This document shows positions 14,984-22,193 of a DNA stretch of 23,130 nt, one piece after another; positions within the stretch are counted from its first letter, which is position 1; every line of letters starts with the position of its first letter. Source of the stretch: Pseudomonadota bacterium (GTDB lineage: Bacteria; Pseudomonadota; Gammaproteobacteria; Burkholderiales; Burkholderiaceae_E); NCBI GenBank assembly GCA_023388075.1, contig JAEWGX010000048.1:1-23130 (forward strand), in the 5' to 3' direction. Under the pieces are notes generated by a model that saw nothing but the letters and a program-made list of their open reading frames with translations, was not told the origin of the DNA and searched no databases. Both the position numbers and the translations under genes were made by a program.

Positions 14984-17900
14984 TCAGACTTTCTCGATAT
15001 TGACCAGGAACGCCTTGAACTCCGGCGTCTGGCAATTCGGGTCGCCGACGAACGGCGTCAGCGAGTTGGCGATATAGCCGTTCTGCGTCACCCCCTTGAA
15101 CCCCCAGTGGATCGGGATGCCGACGTGGTGGACCTTGCGGCCGTCCACGTCCAGCGCCTTGATGCGCTTGGTCACCACGCAGGCCGCGATCAGCTCGTCG
15201 CGGTTGCTGCGCACGCGCACCTTGTCTCCCTGACTGATCCCTTTCTCCCTCGCCAGCTCCTCGCCGATCTCCACGAATGCAGCGGGCTGCACGATCGCGT
15301 TGCTCAGCGCATGCTTGGTCCAGAAGTGGTGGTGCTCCGTCAGCCGGTAGGTGGTTGCCGCGTACGGGAACTCCTCCTTCTTGCCGAACGCCTCGAGGTC
15401 GCCCTTGTAGATCCTGGCGGCCGGATTGCTGGTCGCCTTGGGATTGTCCGGGCACATCGGGTTGAAGCCGAGCGGCGTCTCGAACGGCTCGTAGTGCTCG
15501 GGGAAGGGACCCTCCGCCATCCCGATCGCGTGAAGCCGTGCGACGCCCTCCGGATTCATGATGAAGGAGCCTACGCCTTCTTCGGGTGACGCGTTCGGGC
15601 GCATGTCCGGCACGTCCGCGCCGCCGGCCCAGGTGCCACGCCAGGCCAGGTAGGTGCGGGTCGGATCCCATGGCTTGCCGTCCTTGTCGGCGCTCGCCCG
15701 GTTGTAGAGGATGCGCCGGTTGGCCGGCCACGAGTACCCCCACTTGCCGTAGACGCCGAGTCCGGTCGGGTCGCTGGTGTCCCGCCGCGCCGTCAGGTTG
15801 CCCGCCTCGCTCCAGCAGCCGGAGTAGAGCCAGTTGCCGCAGGCGGTGGAGCCGTCGTCACGCAGCTCCCCGAAGCCCGAGACCTGCTCGCCCGCCTTGC
15901 GCACGACCGGCCGCGGCGCATCCGGATTGCTCGGGTTCGCCGGCCCCAGCAGGTCCGTCACCGCGTAGCCGCTGATCTCGCGCAGGAGCTCCTCGGGGGA
16001 CGGCTTGTTCTGGTTGACATAGGGCCAATGCGTCGCCGCGATCGGCTCGGGCAGCGTGCCGCCCTCGCGGGCATAGAGGTCGCGGATCTTGACGAAGAGC
16101 CGCGCGACCAGCTCGGAATCCACCATCGCCTCGCCGGGCGGGGGCAGCGCGGCTTCCTTCCAGCTCGCCACGCGCGACGAGTTGGTGAAGGTGCCGGTCT
16201 CCTCCGCGAAGCAGTTGGTGGGGAGCCGGAAGACCTCGGTCTTGATCTGCGCCGGGTCGACGTCGTTGAGCGGGCCGTAGTTCTTCCAGAACTCGCTCGT
16301 CTCGGTCTCCAGCGGATCCATGATCACGAGGTACTTCAGCTTCGACATCGCCGCCGTCAGCTTCTTCTTGTTCGGCACCGAGCCGATCGGATTGAAGCCC
16401 TGGCAGATGAAGCCGTTCACCTTGCCCTGGTGCATCATCTCGTAGATGGCCATGACGTCGTAGTCGGCGTCGCGCTTGGGCACCCAGTCGTAGCAGAAGG
16501 CGTTCTCCCGCGTCGCCGCCTTGCCGTAGTAGGCCTTCATGAGGCTGTTGAAGAACTTCGGGAAGTTCTGCCAATAGCTCATCTGGTTCGGACGCAGCGG
16601 CTTCGGCGAGAGCCTGGCGAGATACTTGCCGGGATCCGCGTCGTTGTCCGTGGGCGCGCCAAGATAACCGGACAGCACCTCGGCATAGGCATTCATGTCC
16701 GTCACGCCCTGCACGTTGGCGTGGCCGCGCAAGGCATTGACGCCCCCGCCCGGCCGACCCATGTTCCCCTGCAGGAGCTGGATCATCGCCATGGTCCGGA
16801 TGTTCTGCGACCCGACCGAATGCTGGGTCCAGCCGAGCGCGTACAGGATGGTCATCACCTTGTCCGGCACGCCGGTGCTGCCGATCAGCTCGCAGATCTG
16901 CAGGAACTTGTCCTGCGGTGCCCCGGTGATACGGCTGACCATCTCCGGCGTATAGCGGCTGTAGTGCTTCTTCAGCCGCTGGTACACGCAGAGCGGATCC
17001 TGCATCGTCTCGTCGACCTTGACGTAGCCGTCCGGCCCGAGCTGGTACCCCCAGCTCGACTTGTCGTAGCGGCGCCGGGCCTCGTCATAGCCGGTGAAGA
17101 GGCCGTTCTCGAAGCCGAACTCGGGCTTGGTGAGGAAGGTCGCGTCGGTATTGAACTTGACGTAGTCGACGTGGATCTTGTTGTTGGACAGCAGGTAGTT
17201 GATGACCCCGCCCAGGAAGGCGATGTCGGTTCCCACCCGCACCGGGCAGTAGATGTCCGCCAGCGCCGCGGACCGCGTGAAACGCGGGTCGACGACGATG
17301 AGCTTGGCCTTGCGGTGCTGCATGGCCTCGGTCACCCACTTGAAGCCGCACGGGTGCGCCTCGGCGGCATTGCCGCCCATGATCATGACGAGATCCGTGT
17401 TACGGATATCCGTCCACGAGTTGGTCATCGCTCCGCGACCGAATGTCGGGCCCAGACTGGACACCGTCGGCGCGTGTCAGACGCGTGCTTGCGTATCGAG
17501 TGCGACCATCCCCAGGACGCGAGCGACCTTGACGCTGAGATAGCTGGATTCGTTCGATGCCGCCGAGGACATCAGGAATCCGGTGCTGTTCCAGCGGTTG
17601 ACCGTCACGCCCTTGTCATTCACCTTGATGAGGTTCGCGTCGCGGTCGGCCTTCATGTGCTTGGCCACGCGATCGAGCGCTTCCTCCCAGGAGATCCGCT
17701 TCCATTCGTTGCTGCCCGGCTCGCGCACCTGCGGATGCAGCACGCGGTTGGGGCTCTGGATCATGTCCATCACCCCGGCGCCCTTGGGGCACAGGGTCCC
17801 CCGGCTGACAGGGTGATCCGGGTCGCCCTCGATGTGGACGATCGACGGGCGCACGTTCTTGGCGTTGTCGCCCATGGTGTAGATCACCAGCCCGCAACTC

Positions 17901-18064
17901 ACCGAACAATACGGGCAGGTGCTTCGGGTTTCCGTGGTCCGGGCCAGCTTGAACTCACGCGTGGCGGCGAGTGTCGCCGTCGGTGAGAAGCCTAACGCGG
18001 CGAGGCTGGACGAGGCCAACCCGGCGCCCGAGACCCGGAAGAACTGCCTCCGGCTCATCTCCAT
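14984..18064 (-). CDS. fdnG: Formate dehydrogenase-N alpha subunit, selenocysteine-containing, copy 2
   Basis: The first gene of the minus-strand array. Read through the TGA at 17477-17479 it encodes 1026 residues with selenocysteine at 196 followed by His197 (context ARV-U-HAPTV). The twin-arginine signal SRRQFFR is at 4-10; [4Fe-4S] ligands C50, C53, C57 and C92 and LCPKG at 91-95 are all at the same positions as in copy 1. Downstream cofactor-binding segments include MGGNAAEAHPCGFKW and GGGVNALRGHANVQG. Differences from copy 1 are spread along the protein (for example UHAPTVSSLGPTF against UHGPTVAGLAPTF), pointing to an old duplication or separate acquisition. Start ATG 18064 lies about ten bases after an AGGGGG ribosome site. 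A sigma-70-like promoter with repeat elements lies upstream. Confidence 0.96.
17448..17479 (-). promoter_or_regulatory. Sec UGA codon and bacterial SECIS hairpin of fdnG copy 2
   Basis: The UGA is at 17477-17479. After the same 11-base spacer as in copy 1 the RNA folds as GG (17465-17464), bulged U (17463), GUCC (17462-17459), loop AGUCU (17458-17454), GGGC (17453-17450), CC (17449-17448). One pair of the upper stem is U-G. The AGUCU loop is the one I recall for E. coli fdnG, and differs from copy 1 by A for G at its first position. Confidence 0.87.
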
Positions 18065-18079
18065 CTTCTTGATTCCCCC

Positions 18080-18094
18080 TGAAGCGAAGCTTCA
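18080..18094 (-). repeat. Small hairpin in the fdnG2 leader
   Basis: TGAAGC (18080-18085), loop GAA, GCTTCA (18089-18094) form a 6-bp stem immediately upstream of the AGGGGG ribosome-binding site of fdnG2. It could influence initiation; nothing further supports a regulatory role. Confidence 0.4.
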
Positions 18095-18129
18095 ACGACG
18101 ATCGCCTGCATCCCGGCAGAGCTGAGCCG

Positions 18130-18157
18130 ATCATAGCCCATCTTGCGGGTTTGTCAG
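18130..18157 (-). promoter_or_regulatory. Sigma-70-type promoter for the fdnG2 array
   Basis: On the minus strand, -35 CTGACA (18157-18152) and -10 TATGAT (18135-18130), each five of six to consensus, are separated by 16 bases. Transcription would start near 18123, giving a leader of about 58 bases before fdnG2. The -35 box overlaps the edge of the 29-bp repeat. Confidence 0.6.
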
Positions 18158-18210
18158 CAAAATCGGCGGTTTCGTGCATCAGTCAGCAAAATCGGCGGTT
18201 TCGTGCATCA
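18153..18210. repeat. Perfect 29-bp tandem repeat upstream of fdnG2, possible operator
   Basis: Two identical 29-bp units lie at 18153-18181 and 18182-18210. Each contains an imperfect dyad, AAATCG-G-CGGTTT, at 18160-18172 and 18189-18201, 29 bp apart. They sit just upstream of and touching the -35 box, the usual place for an activator pair. The region is noticeably richer in A/T than its surroundings. Confidence 0.75.
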
Positions 18211-18220
18211 AACTGCACGG

Positions 18221-18260
18221 GGGCGCCGGACCGGGGGCTAAGGGCGCCGGACCGGGGGCT
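18221..18260. repeat. 21-bp direct repeat at the proC 3' end
   Basis: GGGCGCCGGACCGGGGGCT occurs at 18221-18239 and again at 18242-18260, giving a 21-bp unit repeated almost twice. The second copy ends on the first base of the proC stop codon complement. It directly follows the 29-bp repeat pair; no hairpin-plus-T-run terminator is obvious here. Confidence 0.75.
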
Positions 18261-19198
18261 CAGCTCGAGGGCGCCGACCCCGGAGCGTTCGACGGGCCCA
18301 CGGGCTCCGAGAGCTGGCGGCTTCGCGCGGCCGCGGCCTGGATCGCCTGGCCGAGGCTCGCGCGCACCTGCTGGCGGTCGAGCACCTCGATCGCGGCCGC
18401 AGTGGTGCCCCCCGGCGAGGTCACGCGGCGGCGCAGCTCCGTCGGTGGTTCCTCCGAGGCGAGCGCGAGCAGGGCGGCGCCCTTGACGGTGTGGAGGGCG
18501 AGGGTCCGGGCGGTGCCGGCGTCGAGGCCGCCGGCGATGCCCGCGTCGATCATCGCCTCCATCAGGTAGAAGGCGTAGGCAGGACCGCTGCCGCTCACCG
18601 CGGTCACGGTATCCAGCAGGTTCTCGTGCGCCACCCGGACCACCGCGCCGGTCGCGCCGAGCACCGCGGCGGCGATCTCGCTCGAGGAGGCGTCGACCGA
18701 GGCGGGCGCGAAGAAGCCGGCGATCCCATGGCCGATCAGGGCCGGCGTGTTCGGCATGGCCCGCACGACCCGCGCGTGGCCGCCGCTCGCCGCCACGATC
18801 GCGGCGATTCGCAGGCCGGCGGCGACGCTGATCAGCACCGCCTGCGGATTGCCGTCGAAGAGGCCGCGGCAGCCCGCCAGCGCCGCTTCGGCCTGCTGCG
18901 GCTTCACCGCCAGCACGATCGCGTCGAAGGACAGCGTCGCGTCCAGTTGCGCCGGATCGGCGAAGACCGCGATGCCGTGTCGCTCGCGGAGCCGGTCACG
19001 GGTTTCCGGCGCCGGATCGAGCGCCGCGACCTGCGCCGGGGAGATGCTGGCGGCGACGAGCCCGCTGATCATCGCGCCCGCCATGTTGCCGCCGCCGATG
19101 AAGAGAATGCGGCAGCCGGGGGGGAGTGGTGTCGCGCCGTTGGCTGCCTGGTCGGCGGCTGCCTTGCCGGAGGCGGCTGCCTGGTCGGATTCCTTCAT
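18260..19198 (-). CDS. proC: Pyrroline-5-carboxylate reductase
   Basis: A 312-residue enzyme reducing pyrroline-5-carboxylate to proline with NAD(P)H, the last step of proline synthesis. It has the nucleotide-binding loop FIGGGNMAGAMI (33-44), the VKPQQ segment, RAMPNTPALIG, and the C-terminal signature SGSGPAYAF...VTSPGGTTAAAIEVL. The first 29 residues are an Ala-rich extension not usual in the family. ATG 19198 is chosen because it overlaps the murJ stop (ATGA 19195-19198) and is the first Met before the GGGNMAG core. The frame remains open far upstream inside murJ but that part is not coding. proC is convergent with nothing; downstream lies the fdnG2 promoter region on the same strand, so read-through into the array is possible. 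Confidence 0.95.
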   Translation of the reverse strand: MKESDQAAASGKAAADQAANGATPLPPGCRILFIGGGNMAGAMISGLVAASISPAQVAALDPAPETRDRLRERHGIAVFADPAQLDATLSFDAIVLAVKPQQAEAALAGCRGLFDGNPQAVLISVAAGLRIAAIVAASGGHARVVRAMPNTPALIGHGIAGFFAPASVDASSSEIAAAVLGATGAVVRVAHENLLDTVTAVSGSGPAYAFYLMEAMIDAGIAGGLDAGTARTLALHTVKGAALLALASEEPPTELRRRVTSPGGTTAAAIEVLDRQQVRASLGQAIQAAAARSRQLSEPVGPSNAPGSAPSS

Positions 19199-20802
19199 TC
19201 GCGTTTCTCGCTCGAGGATTTGCCGGAGCCACCCGACGCCGGCGGCGCCTCGGGCATGCGGGGCTGCCGGAGGATGCTGCGCGGCCGGAGGCCGACCGCG
19301 AGCAGCGTCGCGAAGTAGACGATAGCACCGACCGCAACCAGCCCGAGCACCGTCGCCGCCCGGGTGAGCGGTTGGGCCTGCATCGCGGCCCATTCGAACC
19401 GCTGCCCGCCGAGCCAGAGCACGATCGCCATCGCGAGCAGCGCGAGCGCGATGCGCACGCCGTAGACGCCCCAGCCGTCTCCGGGCCGGTACACCCCACG
19501 CCGGCGCAGGCCGGCCAGGAGCCAGCCCGAATTGAGCCAGGCGCCCAGCGAGATTGCGAGGGCGAGGCCGGCATGCGCCAGCCACGGCACCAGCAGCACG
19601 TTGAGCAGCTGCGTCGCCACCAGCACCGCGATCCCGATCTTGACCGGCGTGCGCACGTCCTGCTTCGCGAAGAAGCCCGGCGCGAGGATCTTGACCGCGA
19701 CCAGGCCGAACAGCCCGACCGAGTAGGCGGTGACCGTGCGCGCGGTCATCGCGAGGTCGTGGCCGTTGAAGGCGCCGTAGTGGTACATGAGCGCGGTGAG
19801 CGGCTCGGCCAGCAACGCGAGCCCCACCATCGCCGGCGCCGCGAGCAGCAGGGTGAGCCGCAGGCCCCAGTCGAGCAGGGCGCTGTAGCGGCCGCCGTCT
19901 CCCGCGGCATGGGCTTCGGAGAGGCTCGGCAGCAGGACGGTACCCAGGGCGATGCCGAGCAGGGCCGTGGGGAACTCCATCAGCCGATCGCCGAACGATA
20001 TCCAGGAAACGCTGCCCGGGGCGAGGTGCGAGGCGATCTGCGTGTTGATGATCAGGCTCAGCTGGGCCACCGACACCGCCAGCACCGCTGGCCCCATGTT
20101 GCGCAGGATGCGCCGCACCGTCGGATCCGCGAGGGCGTGGATCGGGCGCAGGCCGATTCGAGGCAGCATGCCGATCCGGGCGAGGGCGGGGAGCTGCCAG
20201 GCGAGCTGCGCGACGCCGCCGATCATCACCCCCACCCCCAGGGCGTAGATCGGCGGATCGAAGTGCGGCGCGAGGAAGAGGGCGGCGAAGATGAAGGACA
20301 GGTTGAGCAGAACCGGCGCGAATGCCGGCACGGCGAAGTTGCGCCACAGGTTGAGCACCCCCGCCGCCAGCGCCACCAGCGAGATCACCAGGATGTAGGG
20401 AAACATCCAGCGGGTCAGGGTGACCGCCACGTCGAAGGTGCCCGGATCGTCCCGCAGGCCGCTCGCCACCAGGTACACCAGGAACGGCGCGGCCGCCACG
20501 CCCGCCGCGGAGACCAGGAGCAGGGTCCAGAACATCACGGTCGCCACCGCATCGACGATCGCCCGGGTGCGCTCCGGCCCGTCGTTGCGCGTCTGCGCGA
20601 GGATGGGGACGAACGCCTGGGTGAAGGCGCCTTCGGCGAACATGCGTCGCAGCAGGTTCGGCAGGCGGAAGGCCACGAAGAAGGCGTCGGTCATCGCCCC
20701 GGCGCCGAAGATGGCCGCGACCAGCATCTCCCTGACCAGTCCGGTCACGCGCGAAACGAGGGTGAGGCCGCTCACCGTGGCGGCCGCTCTGAGGAGGTTC
20801 AA
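19195..20802 (-). CDS. murJ: Lipid II flippase MurJ (MviN)
   Basis: A 535-residue polytopic membrane protein (E. coli about 511) flipping lipid II across the inner membrane for peptidoglycan synthesis. The N-terminus MNLLRAAATVSGLTLVSRVTGLVRE is typical, followed by the ADAFFVAFRLPNLLRRMFAEGAF-type segment characteristic of MurJ, and about fourteen hydrophobic segments. The start is TTG at 20802: it begins at the conserved MNLL position and no in-frame ATG lies upstream, so an unusual start codon is supported by homology. The Shine-Dalgarno is weak. It is divergent from rpsT, a common arrangement in proteobacteria, and overlaps proC by four bases. Confidence 0.95.
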   Translation of the reverse strand: MNLLRAAATVSGLTLVSRVTGLVREMLVAAIFGAGAMTDAFFVAFRLPNLLRRMFAEGAFTQAFVPILAQTRNDGPERTRAIVDAVATVMFWTLLLVSAAGVAAAPFLVYLVASGLRDDPGTFDVAVTLTRWMFPYILVISLVALAAGVLNLWRNFAVPAFAPVLLNLSFIFAALFLAPHFDPPIYALGVGVMIGGVAQLAWQLPALARIGMLPRIGLRPIHALADPTVRRILRNMGPAVLAVSVAQLSLIINTQIASHLAPGSVSWISFGDRLMEFPTALLGIALGTVLLPSLSEAHAAGDGGRYSALLDWGLRLTLLLAAPAMVGLALLAEPLTALMYHYGAFNGHDLAMTARTVTAYSVGLFGLVAVKILAPGFFAKQDVRTPVKIGIAVLVATQLLNVLLVPWLAHAGLALAISLGAWLNSGWLLAGLRRRGVYRPGDGWGVYGVRIALALLAMAIVLWLGGQRFEWAAMQAQPLTRAATVLGLVAVGAIVYFATLLAVGLRPRSILRQPRMPEAPPASGGSGKSSSEKRE

Positions 20803-20850
20803 TCCGGATCCAGGTCTTGGGGGCCGGCTTGGAGGCTCCAGGAGGGCTCC

Positions 20851-20880
20851 TTGCCGGCTTGACGACGCCCGGGCTATAAT
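20851..20880 (+). promoter_or_regulatory. Promoter of rpsT
   Basis: TTGCCG (20851-20856) and a perfect TATAAT (20875-20880) are separated by 18 bases. The start of transcription is expected near 20887, about 33 bases before the rpsT ATG. A TTGACG closer in (20864 region) is too near the -10 to serve as its -35. Confidence 0.7.
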
Positions 20881-20919
20881 ACTTGGCTACCCGGCACAGG
20901 AACACCAGGAACACACCAC

Positions 20920-21183
20920 ATGGCGAATATCGCATCGGCCCGCAAGCGGGCTCGCCAGGCGGCCAAGCTCAACAAGCACAACAGCAGCTTGCGCTCCAGG
21001 CTGCGCACCGCCATCAAGTCCGTGCGCAAGGCCGTTGCCACCGGTGACAAGGCGGCGGCGACCACCCAGTTCCGCGCATCGATGAGCATCATCGACTCCA
21101 TCGCGGACAAGCGCATCATCCACAAGAACGCCGCTGCCCGTCACAAGAGCCGGCTGGCTGCCGCCGTCAAATCCCTCGGCTGA
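20920..21183 (+). CDS. rpsT: 30S ribosomal protein S20
   Basis: An 87-residue, very basic protein starting MANIASARKRARQ, the typical S20 opening, and continuing through ALA/LYS-rich helices to the conserved IDSIADKRIIHKNAAARHKSRL region. It binds 16S rRNA in the body of the small subunit during assembly. Length and sequence are as expected for the family. CAGGA (20906-20910) lies nine bases before the ATG. It is a single-gene unit: its own promoter is upstream and a terminator hairpin follows about 30 bases after the stop. It is divergent from murJ. Confidence 0.98.
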   Translation: MANIASARKRARQAAKLNKHNSSLRSRLRTAIKSVRKAVATGDKAAATTQFRASMSIIDSIADKRIIHKNAAARHKSRLAAAVKSLG

Positions 21184-21212
21184 GGGTTCGCGCCAGGTTC
21201 CTTGCACTGAGG

Positions 21213-21236
21213 CCTGAGGCCTTCGCCTCGGGTTCT
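21213..21236 (+). terminator. Rho-independent-like terminator after rpsT
   Basis: CCTGAGGC (21213-21220), loop CTTC, GCCTCGGG (21225-21232) form an 8-bp stem with one T-G pair, followed by TTCT. The T-run is short. A second, smaller inverted repeat (CTGAGG, loop, CCTCAG at 21242-21259) covers the yggS stop. The pair probably ends transcription from both convergent genes. Confidence 0.55.
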
Positions 21237-21255
21237 CCAGACTGAGGAATCCGCC

Positions 21256-21981
21256 TCAGGTCGGGCGTGGGCGCTCGCCGAACAGCGCCGTTCCCACCCT
21301 CACCAGCGTCGCTCCCTCGGCGACCGCCGCCTCCAGGTCTCCCGACATGCCCATCGATAGCGTGTCGAAGGCCGCGCCCGTCGCTTCCGCCCGCTGCCCG
21401 AGCCGCTGCCTTACCTGGTCGAACAGGCGCCGCAGCTCGCCGAAGCGGCGTGCCTGCAGGCCGGCATCATCGGTCGGCTCGGGGATCGACATCAGCCCGC
21501 GCAGCGCGATGCCCGGCAGCTCCTCTACCGCCAGGGCGAGCGGCAGGACATCGTCCGGCCGGCAGCCGCTCTTGGTGGCTTCGCCCGACAGGTTCACCTG
21601 CAGGCAGACGTTGAGCGGCGCGAGCCCCGTCGGCCTTTGCGCGGACAGCCGGCGGGCGATGCGCTCGTCCTGCACGGATTGGACCCAGTCGAACGACTCG
21701 GCGATCCGGCGCGTCTTGTTCGACTGGATCGGCCCGATGAAATGCCAGACGAGTCCGCTGCCGGCGAGCGCCGCGATCTTCTCCTCGGCCTCCTGGACGT
21801 AGTTCTCCCCGAACTCGCGCTGCCCCAACGCCGCGAGGGCGCGCAGCTCCCGGGCCGGAAACGTCTTGCCCACCGCGAGCAACCGCACCGAGCCCGCGTC
21901 CCGTCCGGCGGCCACTGCCGCCCGTTCGATCCGCTCCATCACCGCGCGATAGCGCGCTTCCAACGTGACCTTGCCGTTCAT
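21256..21981 (-). CDS. yggS: YggS/PROSC-family PLP-binding protein
   Basis: A 241-residue alanine-racemase-fold protein that binds pyridoxal phosphate and is known to maintain PLP and amino-acid homeostasis without being an obvious enzyme. The PLP lysine is K39 in LLAVGKTFPA (the usual form is AVSKTKP). Further family marks are FGENYVQEAEEK, WHFIGPIQSNK, and the closing SMGMSGDLEAAVAEGATLVRVGTALFG. ATG 21981 (MNGKVTLEARY) is preferred over the longer frame starting at 22035 because it gives the usual length of about 234-240. The 18 extra residues of the longer form have no family resemblance. It is divergent from pilT, a neighbour it has in many proteobacteria. Confidence 0.95.
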   Translation of the reverse strand: MNGKVTLEARYRAVMERIERAAVAAGRDAGSVRLLAVGKTFPARELRALAALGQREFGENYVQEAEEKIAALAGSGLVWHFIGPIQSNKTRRIAESFDWVQSVQDERIARRLSAQRPTGLAPLNVCLQVNLSGEATKSGCRPDDVLPLALAVEELPGIALRGLMSIPEPTDDAGLQARRFGELRRLFDQVRQRLGQRAEATGAAFDTLSMGMSGDLEAAVAEGATLVRVGTALFGERPRPT

Positions 21982-22193
21982 CGCCTGCAATCGCGGTTTC
22001 GACCCGTGGCCCCGGACTTCGCCTGGGCACGCCACCTACCATTGTCGGGCAGATTGTAGAGGTCCGCAGGGCCGGGCCGTTCGCCCGCGCCGCCCGGGCG
22101 GAGCGAGGAAACATGGCGCGGTCCGGCGTTTCCTCGAGCAGGCGCATTCGAGGCGGATCGCCGGACACCAAAGAGGTCGCGAAGGAAGGACGC
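21982..22193. other. Divergent intergenic region yggS / pilT
   Basis: This 212-base gap must hold the promoters of both genes. On the minus strand a TACAAT (22059-22054) could be a -10 for yggS, but no convincing -35 precedes it. No repeat, RNA gene or additional ORF with support was found. Confidence 0.4.

Noticed and set aside
16028..17986. A 652-codon plus-strand frame opposite fdnG2
   Set aside because: Antisense shadow of fdnG2 with biased composition and no motif.
18153..18210. The 29-bp repeat pair as a minimal CRISPR
   Set aside because: The copies are directly adjacent with no spacer, there are only two, and no cas gene is present.
20823..20861. GCCGGCTTG direct repeat (20823-20831 and 20853-20861) in the rpsT upstream region
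   Set aside because: Nine bases in GC-rich DNA can recur by chance, and the second copy overlaps the promoter without a clear dyad.
18260..20935. An 891-codon frame ending in ProC, suggesting a fusion
   Set aside because: The upstream 578 codons are an alternative frame of murJ; ProC begins at 19198 with a four-base overlap.
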